Below the pieces are notes generated by a model. It saw only the letters and a list, made by a program, of their open reading frames with translations, was not told the DNA's origin and did not search any database. From Prado023 sp963788325 (GTDB lineage Bacteria; Actinomycetota; Actinomycetes; S36-B12; CAIYMF01), in NCBI GenBank assembly GCA_963788325.1, contig CAWBGJ010000009.1, positions 62,001 to 126,000 of the forward strand: DNA of 64,000 nt, read 5' to 3'. Below, piece by piece: positions 36,222-45,823 of the stretch (the stretch's first letter is position 1; each line of letters opens with the position of its first letter). Made by a program: the position numbers and the translations under genes.

Positions 36222-39200
36222 TCAGCCCCCCTGCATCGCCAAGGTGCGGATGACGCGCAGCGCGACCGACAGGGTGGCCAGGTCGAACGTCTCCTGCTCG
36301 CCGATCTCGGCCAGCGTGGCGCGGGCACGCCCCAGGCCCTCCGCGTAGCGCTGTTCCCACACCTCGACCCGCTCCAGCGGCGTCCCACCTTCGGGGGTCG
36401 CCCGGACCACCTTGGCGGTCAACGACGGCCAACGCCCCGTACAGATCGCTGCGCAGCGCGGAGCGCGCCAGGGTCGTCCAGCGATCCCGCCGCGGGCAGC
36501 GCGGTGATCCGACCCAGGAAGCGATCCACCTCGTAGCGCTCGGAGATCGTGAAGTACAGCTGGGCCACCACCCCCGGCTGGGCGTCGGTGCGCTGCGCGA
36601 TCTCCACGATGTCCAGCAGGGAGAACACGTCGAGCAGCGCAGCGACCTCGGCGGCCAGATCCGGCGGCGCACCGGCGACGGCGAAGTCCGAGACCCGCCG
36701 ATGCAGGCGGTCGCGCTCGACCCCGACCAGGGAGCCGGGCACCTCCGCCGACAGCTCGGCGACCACGCCGCGGAAGCGCGCGATTTCCCCGGGCACGTCC
36801 AGCGTGCCGCCCGGGTCTGGAGCAGCCAGCGGGTCGAGCGGTCCAGCAGGCGCGACACCTCCGTGCGCAGCGCGTTCAGGGCAGCGCTGGGGGCCGACCC
36901 CTCCTGGGCGTCGATGCGCTGCCACAGGGATCGCAGGTCGAACACCCCGCAGCTCACCGCGAAGGCACGCGCGATCTCGGCCGGACCAGCGCCGGACTCC
37001 TCCGCGGCACGCATGGCGTAGGTGATCCCGCCGCGGTTGACCAGCTCGTTGACCAGTCCGGTGGTGATGATCGCCCGGCGCAGGGGATGGCTGGCCAGGT
37101 GCCCGGCGAGCCGAGCCGCCAGCGCCTGCGGGAAGTAGTCGCACCAGCCACGTCTCGGCGAACGGCTCGTCGGGAAGCGTGCCGGCCAGCAGCGCCTCCT
37201 TCAGGTCGAGCTTCGTGTAGGCCACCAGCACGGCCAGCTCCGGGCGGGTCAACCCTGCGCCGCCCTCGCGGCCCAGCGCGGCCAGCTCCGCGTCCTCGGG
37301 AAGGAACTCGAGCGCCCGGTCCAAGCCTCCGGAGGTCTCCAGCACCCGCATCAGCCGGCCGGTCGCCGGGAGCATCGCGGCGCCGTGGCTGTCCTCGAAG
37401 GTCGAGCAGGATGTTCTGGTCGATGTTGTCGGCCAGCACCATGCTGGCGACCTCGTCGGTCATCGACGCCAGCAGCGGGTCGCGCTCGGGCCGGTCGAGG
37501 TCACCGGCGGCCGCCGCCAGGTCGCAGCAGGATCTTGATGTTGACCTCGTGGTCGGAGGTGTCCACGCCCGCGGAGTTGTCGATGGCGTCGGTGTTGAGC
37601 GCCACGCCCGCGCGGGCCGCCTCGATCCGGCCGCGCTGGGTCAGGCCGAGGTTGCCGCCCTCGCCGACCACCCGGGCACGCAGGTCGCGGCCGTCGACCC
37701 GGATCGCGTCGTTGGCCCGGTCGCCGACGTCGGCGTCGGTCTCGGTGGTCGCCTTGACGTAGGTGCCGATCCCGCCGTTCCAGAGCAGGTCGACCGGCGC
37801 GGCAGGATGGCGCGCAGATCAGCTCGGCCGGGTGAGCATCGCCGTCACGTAGCCCGGCAGGCCGAGGCGGCCGGCGACCTGCGGGCGTGATCGGGATCGA
37901 CTTGGCCGAGCGCGCGGAACACCCCGCCGCCGGCGCAGATCAGCGACGTGGTCGTAGTCGTCCCAGGAGGAGCGGGGCAGCGCGAACAGCCGCTGGCGCT
38001 CGGCGAACGAGGTCGCCGGGTCCGGGATCGGGGTCGACGAAGATGTGCCGGTGGTCGAACGCGGCGACCAGGCGCAGGTGTCGCTCGAGAGCAGCATGCC
38101 GTTGCCGAACACGTCGCCGGACATGTCGCCGATGCCCACGACCGTGAACGTCGAGGTCTCGATGTCCGGGCCGACCACTCGCGAAGTGCGACTTGACCGA
38201 CTCCCACGCACCGCGGGCGGTGATCCCCATCGCCTTGTGGTCGTAGCCGGCCGAGCCGCCGGAGGCGAACGCGTCGCCGAGCCAGAAGCCGTACTCGCCG
38301 GCGATCGCGTTGGCGATGTCGGAGAAGGTCGCGGTGCCCTTGTCCGCGGCGACCACCAGGTAGGGGTCGTCGCCGTCGTGGCGGACCAGCCGGCCGGGGG
38401 CACCACCTCGGTGCCGACCAGGTTGTCGGTGAGGTCCAGCAGCGCGCCGATGAAGATCGCGGTAGGCAGGCCACGCCCTCGGCCAGCCAGGCCTCGCGGT
38501 CGACGGCCGGGTCGGGCAGCTGCTTGGCGACGAAGCCGCCCTTGGCCCCGACGGGCACGATCACCGCGTTCTTCACCGCCTGCGCCTTCACCAGGCCCAG
38601 GATCTCGGTGCGGAAGTCCTCCCGGCGGTCCGACCAGCGCAGGCCGCCGCGGGCCACCTTGCCGAACCGCAGGTGCACGCCCTCCACCCGCGGCGAGTAG
38701 ACCCAGATCTCGTAGCGCGGCCTGGGCTCGGGCAGGTCCCGGATGTGTGCGGGCTCCAGCTTCACGGCCAGGGCAGGTCGGTCGGGCTGGAAGTGGTTGG
38801 TCCGCACCGTGGCCATGATCAGTTCCAGCAGGGCGCGCAGGATACGGTCCTGGTCAAGGCTGGCCACGTCGTCCAGCGCCCGGGCGATCTGGGTCTGGAG
38901 GTCTGTGGTCAGTGCGGCGCGGTCCCCGACCAGGTCCGGGTCGAACCGCGTGTGGAACACCTGGATGAGCAGGCTGGCGATCCGCGGGTTGGCCAGGGCC
39001 GCGTCCTCGATGTAGGCCTGGCTGAACGTGGAGCCGGCCTGGCGCAGGTAGCGGGCATAGGCGCGCAGCACCGAGATCCGGCGCCAGTCCAGGCCTGCCT
39101 CGGCGACCAGCCCGTGGAACCTGTCCGCCTCGGCGCGACCGTCCCAACAGGCCAGGAAGGCCTGCTCCCAGTTGCGGCGCACCTGCCCCATCCGGGCCGA

Positions 39201-41072
39201 GCCGGTGCTGTGCAGGCCGAAGTCGAAGACGAAGGCACCACCGGGCTGCCCGGACGCATCCGTGCCGATGAGCCGGAACGGCTGCTCGGTGACGACCGCG
39301 ACGCCCATGCTGGCCAGCACCGGCAGCACCTGCGCCAGCGAGATGTCGTGCAGGCTGTAGAGCTTGAGGCGGGCGTTGGCCTGCTCCCCGCTGCCCCGAG
39401 CCGCGGCCTGCAAGGACACGCGCAGGGGTGCGGCCGGGGTCAGCGCCTCGATCTCGGCGAGGTCGGCCACTGCCTCCTCGGGGGGCGTGAACGCCCGGTA
39501 GGCCTCGGGGAAGCCCTCGGGGTAGCGGCGCAGCACCGCGTGCGCGCCGGCCTCGGAGGACCTGGCGACCAGCGCTGCGGACAGCTCGTCCTCCCAGGAC
39601 CGCACGACCTCCGTGATCCGGGCCTCCAGGGCCTCGACATCCACCTCGGGCACCGACTGGCCGCGGGCGACCCGGACCACGATGTGCAGCCGGGCGAGCA
39701 CCGACTCGGTGACACGGGCGGTGTAGTCGACGCTGGTGCCCCCCACGGCCTCGAGCAGGACCGCCTGGATCTGGAGCCGCACATCGGTCGTGTAGCGGTC
39801 ACGGGGAAGGTAGACCAGGCAGGACAGGAAGCGCTCATAGGTGTCGTGCCGCACGAACAGCTTGGTGGCCCGTCTCTCCTTGAGGTTCAACGTCGCCTCG
39901 GACAGGCTGGTCAGCTCGGTGGTGTCGATGGCGAACAGCTCATCGCGCGGGAAGTTCTCCAGGAAGGCCATCAGGTCCCGGCCGCCGTGCGAGCCGCGGC
40001 TGAAGCCCAACGTCTCGCGAACCTGGCGCACCTTGCGCGACACCACGGGGATGGTCTCGACCGACTGTGTGTAGGCAAGTGAGGAGAGCAGCCCGATGAA
40101 CCTGTGCTCGCCCACCACCCGACCGGTCCGGTCGAACACCTTGATCCCCACGTAGTCCAGGTAGACCGGGCGGTGCACGGTCGAGCGTCGGTTGGCCTTC
40201 GTCACGATCAGCAGCCGGGGCTCCAGAGCCTTCTGCCGCACGGTGGGCGGCAGCTCGGCGAACGACGACGACTCTGCCCGCTCCGAGCGCAGCAGGCCCA
40301 AGCCGCTGCCGGGCTCCTCGACCAGGCCGAGTGCCTCAGGATCGGCCTGCGAGCCGACGAGCCGGTACTTGCGGTAGCCCAGGAACGTGAAGTGATCGGC
40401 GGCCAGCCAGTTGAGCAGGTCGATGGCCGCACTGACCTGGTCGCTGCCCACGCCGCGGGGCGCGGCGGCGACCAGTTCGGCCGCCAGCCCACGGGCCTCG
40501 GCCACCATCCGCGGCCAATCGGTGACCGCTCGCCGGACATCGAGCAGGACCCGCGCGACGTTCCCGGCGATCTCCTCGAGGTCCGCGGGGTCGGGCTGCC
40601 AGTCCACCTCGATGTGCATCCACGACTCGAGGGTCCCGTCCGCCTCGGCCTCGGGCAGCACGGGCTCGGCGTGCGTCCCGGAGCTGGGCGGTTCAGCCCG
40701 CAGCAGGCTGCCGTCCAGCGCCCTGGCCACCGCCACGATCGGGTGGACCACCAGGTGGATCCCGACCCCGATCCGGTTGAGCTCGGCGCTGACCGAATCG
40801 ACCAGGAACGGCATGTCATCGGTGACGATGTTCACGATGCTGCGTCCCACGGTCCAGCCGTCGCGGTCGACCGTCGGGTTGGCGACCTCGACGACGGCGG
40901 ACCCGGGCGCCCGCGTCCGCGCGACCGCGATCTGGCGGGTGACCGCCCCGACGATCGCCTCCGGGTCACGGCCCGCGAGGTCGACCGGATCGATGTGCCG
41001 GTAGAAGTTGGCGGCCAGGCGCTGATCACGCTCGGAGGTCCAGTTGAACCACTCGGCGAATCCCACGCCCAC
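36222..41072 (-). CDS. gdh: Large NAD-specific glutamate dehydrogenase (C-terminal third frameshifted)
   Basis: At about 1616 residues this is the large bacterial NAD-GDH type, which deaminates glutamate to 2-oxoglutarate. The N-terminal half has NIVTDDMPFLVDSVSAELNR and THAEPVLPEAEADGTLESW-type regulatory content. The catalytic region includes HLRFGKVARGGLRWSDRRED and KAQAVKNAVIVPVGAKGGFV with the substrate and catalytic lysines. The frame is clean from GTG at 41072 (AGGAG eight bases upstream) to about 38465. From there to the stop at 36222 at least ten frame changes occur, but family segments such as NEGGLSRPELAVL-type and LFAILN-free helical blocks persist. The total length is a multiple of three. 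The C-terminal reading is therefore reliable only as a family match. Confidence 0.88.
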
Positions 41073-41318
41073 GCCCGGCTCCTCTCAGGGTCCGCACGTC
41101 TGGTCACCCGAGACGGCGCTACGCCCACCCACCTTGCCACGCGGGCCCCGAGGCGGTCGCGCCCACGGAGCAGCCGCCGCCGGATCGGGCCGACGGGATC
41201 GGGCCACGGGGCGCGCGCGCCCGGTGGCCGGGCAGCCGGGGCCCTATAGTCCTGCTTGTCCTGCCCGGCAGTCCGCCCAGCACGGCCCGACGGGCCCGAC
41301 GACCCACGAGGAGCAGCC

Positions 41319-41813
41319 ATGGCCAAGAGGTACGCCGGCGCCATCCACTTCGACGCCGCCCCCGACGTGGTCTTCGCCGCCCAGTCCGACCCGCACTACG
41401 TCATCTGGAAGCACGAGCACATGGCGGCGTTCGACGTGTCGGCCGGCGTGGAGGAGGACGGCGAGCACGTGATCATCAGCTCGTCGCGCAAGCTGCCCGC
41501 GGAGATCCCCGCCGCCGCGCGGAAGTTCGTCGGCGATGCGATCACCGTCGACGAGGTGCACACCTGGGCGCACCCGGACGTCGACGGGGCCCGGCACGGC
41601 ACGGTGACCGCCACGTTCGCCAGCGCCCCCATGGAGGTCTACGGCACCCTGGAGCTGCATCCCGACGGGTCCGGCTCGCAGCTCAAGGTGGTCGTGCACG
41701 CCAAGGCGCGGGTCCCTCTGGTCGGCGGGAAGCTCGAGACAGTGGTGGGCGAGCAGTTCATGCGCGCCCTGCGCAAGGAGCAGCAGATCGCACCCCAGTG
41801 GTTCACGCAATGA
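41319..41813 (+). CDS. DUF2505 family (SRPBCC-fold) protein
   Basis: This 164-residue intact protein has MAKRYAGAIHFDAAPDVVFA at the N-terminus, a central DAITVDEVHTWAHPD, and VVVHAKARVPLVGGKLETVV near the C-terminus. The pattern fits DUF2505, a START/SRPBCC-like fold that encloses hydrophobic ligands. GAGGAGC precedes ATG at 41319. It is followed 88 bases later by another SRPBCC protein. Ligand and role are unknown; the nearby lipid genes suggest a lipid, but this is inference. Confidence 0.75.
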   Translation: MAKRYAGAIHFDAAPDVVFAAQSDPHYVIWKHEHMAAFDVSAGVEEDGEHVIISSSRKLPAEIPAAARKFVGDAITVDEVHTWAHPDVDGARHGTVTATFASAPMEVYGTLELHPDGSGSQLKVVVHAKARVPLVGGKLETVVGEQFMRALRKEQQIAPQWFTQ

Positions 41814-41901
41814 GGTTCACGCCATGACGTCCGGACAGTGACCTTCCGGAACGCACGTTCAGCGCGCAACCGCGTCCACGGTCGCCCTAGAGTCCCCTCC
41901 C

Positions 41902-42327
41902 ATGGCCGTCAAGGAATCCATGAGCGTCACTGTCAACGCACCCGTCGACCAGGTGCTCACCTTCCTGCGCGACGTCGACAACCAGCAGAACTGGTTCCCC
42001 GGCAACACCGCCTCCGAGGTCCTCGAGCGCAACGACGAGGGCCTGCCCTCGCGTGCACGCCTGGTCAACGACGTGAAGGTTGCCAAGGACGAGTTCGAGC
42101 TGACCTACACCCACTCGGACTCCGGGTTCAGCTGGGTCCTGGTGGCACCGACCAAGGTCCAGAAGTTGCAGGAGGGTTCCTGGGCCTTGGCGGACAAGGG
42201 CGGCAAGACCGAGGCGACCATGACCCTCGAGGTCGACACGCCCCTACCGCTGCCGGGCTTCATCCAGAAGAAGACGCTCAAGGACACGCTCAAGGGCGCC
42301 ACCTCGGCGCTGGCCAAGCAGTTCTGA
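41902..42327 (+). CDS. SRPBCC / polyketide-cyclase-like protein
   Basis: This 141-residue protein starts MAVKESMSVTVNAPVDQVLT and has the SRPBCC helix-grip features FLRDVDNQQNWFPGNTASEV and TMTLEVDTPLPLPGFIQKKT. The C-terminal long helix ends LKGATSALAKQF. No catalytic residues are obvious. The family includes ligand-binding and cyclase-like proteins. Start ATG at 41902 follows a short leader with CTAGAGTCCCCTCCC. Confidence 0.7.
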   Translation: MAVKESMSVTVNAPVDQVLTFLRDVDNQQNWFPGNTASEVLERNDEGLPSRARLVNDVKVAKDEFELTYTHSDSGFSWVLVAPTKVQKLQEGSWALADKGGKTEATMTLEVDTPLPLPGFIQKKTLKDTLKGATSALAKQF

Positions 42328-42339
42328 GCGCTCGTTCGG

Positions 42340-42696
42340 CTACTGCCGATCGAGCAAGTCGCCGATTTCCTGTGCGCCGTACCAGGCGAGTTCCTCTGTG
42401 AGCACCGCTGCGACGTCTCGGCGCCGCACTGGGCCGGGAACATCGACCCAGCCCTGCGCAGGCTGACCGTCCGGCTTCTGGTCGAGGTCCAGGGCGAGCA
42501 CCGCGCCACCTTCCAGGTCGGCCAACTGCTGCGCAGCAAGGAGCTGGGCCTCGAACTCCCACTCCTCCTCGTCTACCTCCGGGGCGTCGGTGCGCCACTG
42601 CGGATCGACGACGTGGGCACGCCGAGGGCCACTGATCTGGCCGGCCTCGCGCAGCAGGTGCAGGTCCGCCCACGCGACGGGCAGGTAGGCGCGCAT
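42340..42696 (-). CDS. DUF6912-like hypothetical protein
   Basis: The 118-residue protein starts MRAYLPVAWADLHLLREAGQ, a start typical of the actinobacterial DUF6912 family as I remember it. EEEWEFEAQLLAAQQLADLE and RRRDVAAVLTEELAWYGAQE are also similar. There is no membrane helix or known motif. ATG at 42696 overlaps the stop of the upstream patatin gene (TGATG), so the two genes are translationally coupled. Function unknown. Confidence 0.6.
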   Translation of the reverse strand: MRAYLPVAWADLHLLREAGQISGPRRAHVVDPQWRTDAPEVDEEEWEFEAQLLAAQQLADLEGGAVLALDLDQKPDGQPAQGWVDVPGPVRRRDVAAVLTEELAWYGAQEIGDLLDRQ

Positions 42697-43685
42697 CACC
42701 CCACCGATGCGAGGTGGTCCGGGCCGAGATGGTCGGGGTCGCGCAGGGCCTCGATCGAGGTGCGGATCGACGTCTCCAGCACGTGGGTGCGCTTCTCGTG
42801 GGCCATCAGGTTGCCACCCATCGCCGCGAGGTCCTGGGGCCCCATGCCCAGCACGGTCACGTCGGTCCCACCGGCCCGGACCTTCTCAACCTCGTTGAGG
42901 CAGCGCTTGGTCACCTGGACCCGCCAGGTGCGCTCGAGCCGAGCGAGCAGGTGGTCGGGTCGGTCGAGGTGGAAGCTGACCATCGGGGCGATCACGTAGA
43001 CCTCGTCGAGGCCCAGGTGGGCCACGACATCGACCGAGGTGGCCGACCACGCACCGCCGTCGACGTAGCGATGGCCGTCGATCTCCACCGGGGAGTACCA
43101 GGCCGGGATCGAGCAGGAGGCCTGGACTGCCAGCGACAGCGGAACCTCCGGCGCCCCGGGCTGGCCGAAGACCACGCGCTTGCCCGTGTCGTAGTCCATG
43201 GTCACGATCCAGACGTTGTCGTGCGGGGACCACTGCCCGATGGGGGTGAACCCCTCCACGAGGTGCGCCACGCGGTCCAGGGTCTTGGAGCCCGTGGGCA
43301 TGAACGCCGAGAGGACCGCGGTCGGGGGCATCTTGCGGATCCGCGAGAGGCTGTTGCGCATGAGAGAGCGTGACCCCGGCTGCAGCTTCGGCATCCCGGG
43401 GCGCGAGCCCCCTGTGACGGCACCGATGTCCCAGCTGAATCCCGCGATCGGGCCGGTCAGGACCTTCTCGCCGCGCTCCTGGGCCGCCAGCTCCTCGACA
43501 GTGGCCCCGGCGCCGAGCAGTGCGGCCAGGACCGAGCCCGCTGACGTGCCGACAATGACCTCGGCATCACACGGTTCGAACCCATGGACGTCCTTGAGTG
43601 CGGACAACGCACCCACGGCCCACGCAGCGCCCAGGACCCCGCCACCACCGAGCACCAGGCCGCGCCGGATCTCGCGATCGGCCAT
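42696..43685 (-). CDS. Patatin-like phospholipase
   Basis: This is an intact 329-residue serine lipase of the patatin type. The oxyanion hole is in RGLVLGGGGVLGAAWAVGAL. The nucleophile elbow is EVIVGTSAGSVLAALL (GxSxG). The dyad Asp is in YVDGGAWSATSVDV (DGG). GGAGG lies eight bases before ATG at 43685. It probably releases fatty acids from phospholipids or storage lipids. The WS/DGAT gene lies 108 bases upstream on the same strand, and DUF6912 is coupled downstream. The trio may form a lipid-turnover unit. Confidence 0.88.
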   Translation of the reverse strand: MADREIRRGLVLGGGGVLGAAWAVGALSALKDVHGFEPCDAEVIVGTSAGSVLAALLGAGATVEELAAQERGEKVLTGPIAGFSWDIGAVTGGSRPGMPKLQPGSRSLMRNSLSRIRKMPPTAVLSAFMPTGSKTLDRVAHLVEGFTPIGQWSPHDNVWIVTMDYDTGKRVVFGQPGAPEVPLSLAVQASCSIPAWYSPVEIDGHRYVDGGAWSATSVDVVAHLGLDEVYVIAPMVSFHLDRPDHLLARLERTWRVQVTKRCLNEVEKVRAGGTDVTVLGMGPQDLAAMGGNLMAHEKRTHVLETSIRTSIEALRDPDHLGPDHLASVG

Positions 43686-43793
43686 CGCTATCGCCTCCAG
43701 GTCAGCGGTCAGTGGCGCCGGGCGCACCAGGCGCATCTGCTGCGGATACATTACGCCCCGCGACCGTGCTCGGGCTCGGCGAGGCGCGACCGC

Positions 43794-45218
43794 CTACGCG
43801 GTGGTCCTTTTCGCCCGCCGCGGCTTGTCGCCGGAGGTCACGGTGGCCAGCATCTCCTCGATCGCGTCGTCGATGCACTGCGCCAGGACCTCGACGTCGG
43901 GCATCGCCTCCCGGTCTGCATTCAGCCCCACGAACATGCCCCCGTCATAGGAGGTCAGGCCGATGGAGACCGCCTGGCCGCGGGCGAGCGGGACCACCGG
44001 ATAGGCGGCCAGCATGAGCGCGCCGCCGGCGTACAGCGGGAACTGCGGACCGGGCACGTTGGTGACCACGACGTTGTAGACCCGTCGGGACAGGCCCGAC
44101 ACGACCCGGGCACCGAGCGAGTGCACGGTGGGCGGGGTGAAGGCTGCCACTCCGACCAGGGCGGTGGCCCCGAGCATCTGGCCACTCTCCTTGAGCATGT
44201 CCATCTCGAATCGGACCCGCTGCAGGCGGATCACCGGGTCCGGCTCGCCGATCGGCAGGTCGCAGAGGAACGCCGCGATCTGGTTGCCGGAGCTGTCCCC
44301 CGGGGTGCGGACGCTGACCGGGACCATCGCCCGGATCGAGCTGCGCGTGGTGACGGCCTCGCCGCGGGTCATCATCCAGGCCCGCAGCCCGCCGGCCACC
44401 ACCGTCAGGACGATGTCGTTGATGGTGCCCCCGTGGGCGCGCTTGATCCGCTTGAGCTTCTCCAGCTCGGTCTCGGTGGTCGCGTAGCGCCGAGCACCAC
44501 CGATCGAGGCATTGAGCGGACCCGACCGTGCGGGGCGCGACATCGTCCGAGCCGCCGAGGCCAGGCCGACCACGTTGCGACCCAGGTGCGTGACCGTCTC
44601 CTGCACATCGATCACCGACGTACGGACGGTGTCCACGACGGCCTTGGGCGAGCGCGCGATCTCGTTGACCGCCCCGGCGATGAGCTCGGCCGACGAGGGC
44701 TCGCGCATCGGGTGCCAGGCCTCGGAGGGCACCTCGCGGGGCTCCGGGGTGCCATCGAGGATCACCTGCCCGATGTCCACGGCCGAGGCGCCGTCGACCA
44801 TGGCGTGGTGGGTCTTGGTCAGGATCGCGAACCGGTCGTCCTCGAGGCCCTCGACCAAGTACATCTCCCACAGCGGTCGGGTGCGGTCCAGGGGCCGGCT
44901 CATGATCCGGGCGACGAGCTCGTTGAGCTGCTCGTCGGTGCCCGGCCGGGGCAGGGCCGAGCGGCGCACGTGGTAGGTCACGTCGAAGTTCTCGTCGTCG
45001 ACCCACACGGGGTTGGCCAGGTGGCCGGGCACCCAGCGCACGCGCTGGCGGTAGCGGGGCACCAGGGCGATCCGGGTCCGGATCAGGTGCACGAGCCGCT
45101 CGTAGTCGAAGCCGTCCTCGGGGACCTCGAAGATCGCCACCCCGCCGACGTGCATCGGCGTCGTCGGCTCCTCCATGTACAGGAACGAGACGTCCAGCGG
45201 ACTCAGTCGGTCAGGCAT
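43794..45218 (-). CDS. Wax ester synthase / diacylglycerol acyltransferase (WS/DGAT)
   Basis: The 474-residue protein begins MPDRLSPLDVSFLYMEEPTT, the family start. The active-site motif HHxxxDG is present as TKTHHAMVDGASAVDIGQVI. The second conserved block is VVVTNVPGPQFPLYAGGALM. These enzymes join acyl-CoA to diacylglycerol or fatty alcohols and make storage triacylglycerol or wax esters in actinobacteria. The frame is intact. The C-terminus ends with a basic tail (KPRRAKRTTA). Its neighbour is the patatin lipase, so synthesis and breakdown genes lie side by side. Confidence 0.92.
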   Translation of the reverse strand: MPDRLSPLDVSFLYMEEPTTPMHVGGVAIFEVPEDGFDYERLVHLIRTRIALVPRYRQRVRWVPGHLANPVWVDDENFDVTYHVRRSALPRPGTDEQLNELVARIMSRPLDRTRPLWEMYLVEGLEDDRFAILTKTHHAMVDGASAVDIGQVILDGTPEPREVPSEAWHPMREPSSAELIAGAVNEIARSPKAVVDTVRTSVIDVQETVTHLGRNVVGLASAARTMSRPARSGPLNASIGGARRYATTETELEKLKRIKRAHGGTINDIVLTVVAGGLRAWMMTRGEAVTTRSSIRAMVPVSVRTPGDSSGNQIAAFLCDLPIGEPDPVIRLQRVRFEMDMLKESGQMLGATALVGVAAFTPPTVHSLGARVVSGLSRRVYNVVVTNVPGPQFPLYAGGALMLAAYPVVPLARGQAVSIGLTSYDGGMFVGLNADREAMPDVEVLAQCIDDAIEEMLATVTSGDKPRRAKRTTA

Positions 45219-45350
45219 GGATACTCCTCAGGTCACGATGGCCACTCCAGCGAGGGCGGATACCGCGAGCCATCCTGCCCCATCGCGGGGCCCGTGACGT
45301 AGCCACCAGCCACTGCGGCCCTGCCCCGGGGTCGGGGGACCGCCCACGGT

Positions 45351-45380
45351 TTGGGAAATCGCGGACCGGTTGCGTATGAT
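45351..45380 (+). promoter_or_regulatory. Putative promoter of the tRNA Glu-Asp-Phe cluster
   Basis: TTGGGA at 45351-45356 and TATGAT at 45375-45380 are spaced by 18 bases. The first tRNA begins 47 bases after the -10 box, leaving room for a processed leader. Confidence 0.5.
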
Positions 45381-45427
45381 TCACGATGTCCCCGGCCCCA
45401 GGTCAGGGTCGGAACAACAAGCAGTCC

Positions 45428-45500
45428 GGCCCCATCGTCTAGCGGCCTAGGACGCCGCCCTTTCAAGGCGGTAGCACGGGTTCGAATCCCGTTGGGGGTA
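45428..45500 (+). tRNA. tRNA-Glu(TTC), acceptor stem imperfect
   Basis: The anticodon stem CCGCC/GGCGG closes the loop CTTTCAA with anticodon TTC. The T arm is ACGGG-TTCGAAT-CCCGT. The 3' acceptor strand TGGGGGT (45493-45499) expects five C's on the 5' side, but only four occur (GGCCCCA). This leaves a G-G mismatch at position 2. One missing C in the homopolymer is the simplest explanation. Confidence 0.9.
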
Positions 45501-45551
45501 CGACCAGCCCACGGGTTGGCAAGAGCAGTACCGGAGCACGACAAGCAAGCA

Positions 45552-45625
45552 GGCCCTGTGGCGCAGTTGGTTAGCGCGCCGCCCTGTCACGGCGGAGGTC
45601 GCGGGTTCGAGTCCCGTCAGGGTCG
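45552..45625 (+). tRNA. tRNA-Asp(GTC)
   Basis: Acceptor GGCCCTG (45552-45558) pairs with CAGGGTC (45618-45624), discriminator G at 45625. The anticodon stem CCGCC/GGCGG closes the loop CTGTCAC, giving anticodon GTC. A perfect 18-base palindrome, CGGTTCGGCGCCGAACCG, follows at 45641-45658 before tRNA-Phe and may be a processing hairpin. Confidence 0.95.
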
Positions 45626-45661
45626 CTAGCAGTACGACACCGGTTCGGCGCCGAACCGTCC

Positions 45662-45735
45662 GGCCAGGTAGCTCAGTTGGTACGAGCGTCCGCCTGAAAA
45701 GCGGAAGGTCGCCGGTTCGATCCCGGCCCTGGCCA
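45662..45735 (+). tRNA. tRNA-Phe(GAA)
   Basis: Acceptor GGCCAGG (45662-45668) pairs with CCTGGCC (45728-45734), discriminator A. The anticodon stem TCCGC/GCGGA closes the loop CTGAAAA with anticodon GAA. It is the third member of the Glu-Asp-Phe cluster, an order common in actinobacteria. Confidence 0.95.
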
Positions 45736-45740
45736 CTGCG

Positions 45741-45775
45741 GGCCCCCTCATGCATCCCCCGTCGTGAGGGGGTCC
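45741..45775 (+). terminator. Hairpin after tRNA-Phe
   Basis: GGCCCCCTCA (45741-45750) pairs with TGAGGGGGTC (45765-45774) with one G-T pair. It follows the tRNA 3' end by five bases. There is no T run. Confidence 0.55.
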
Positions 45776-45823
45776 GCTCTGTCCGCGGACCTGCGCCGTC
45801 GGGGCACTAGTCTCGGCGCTGTC

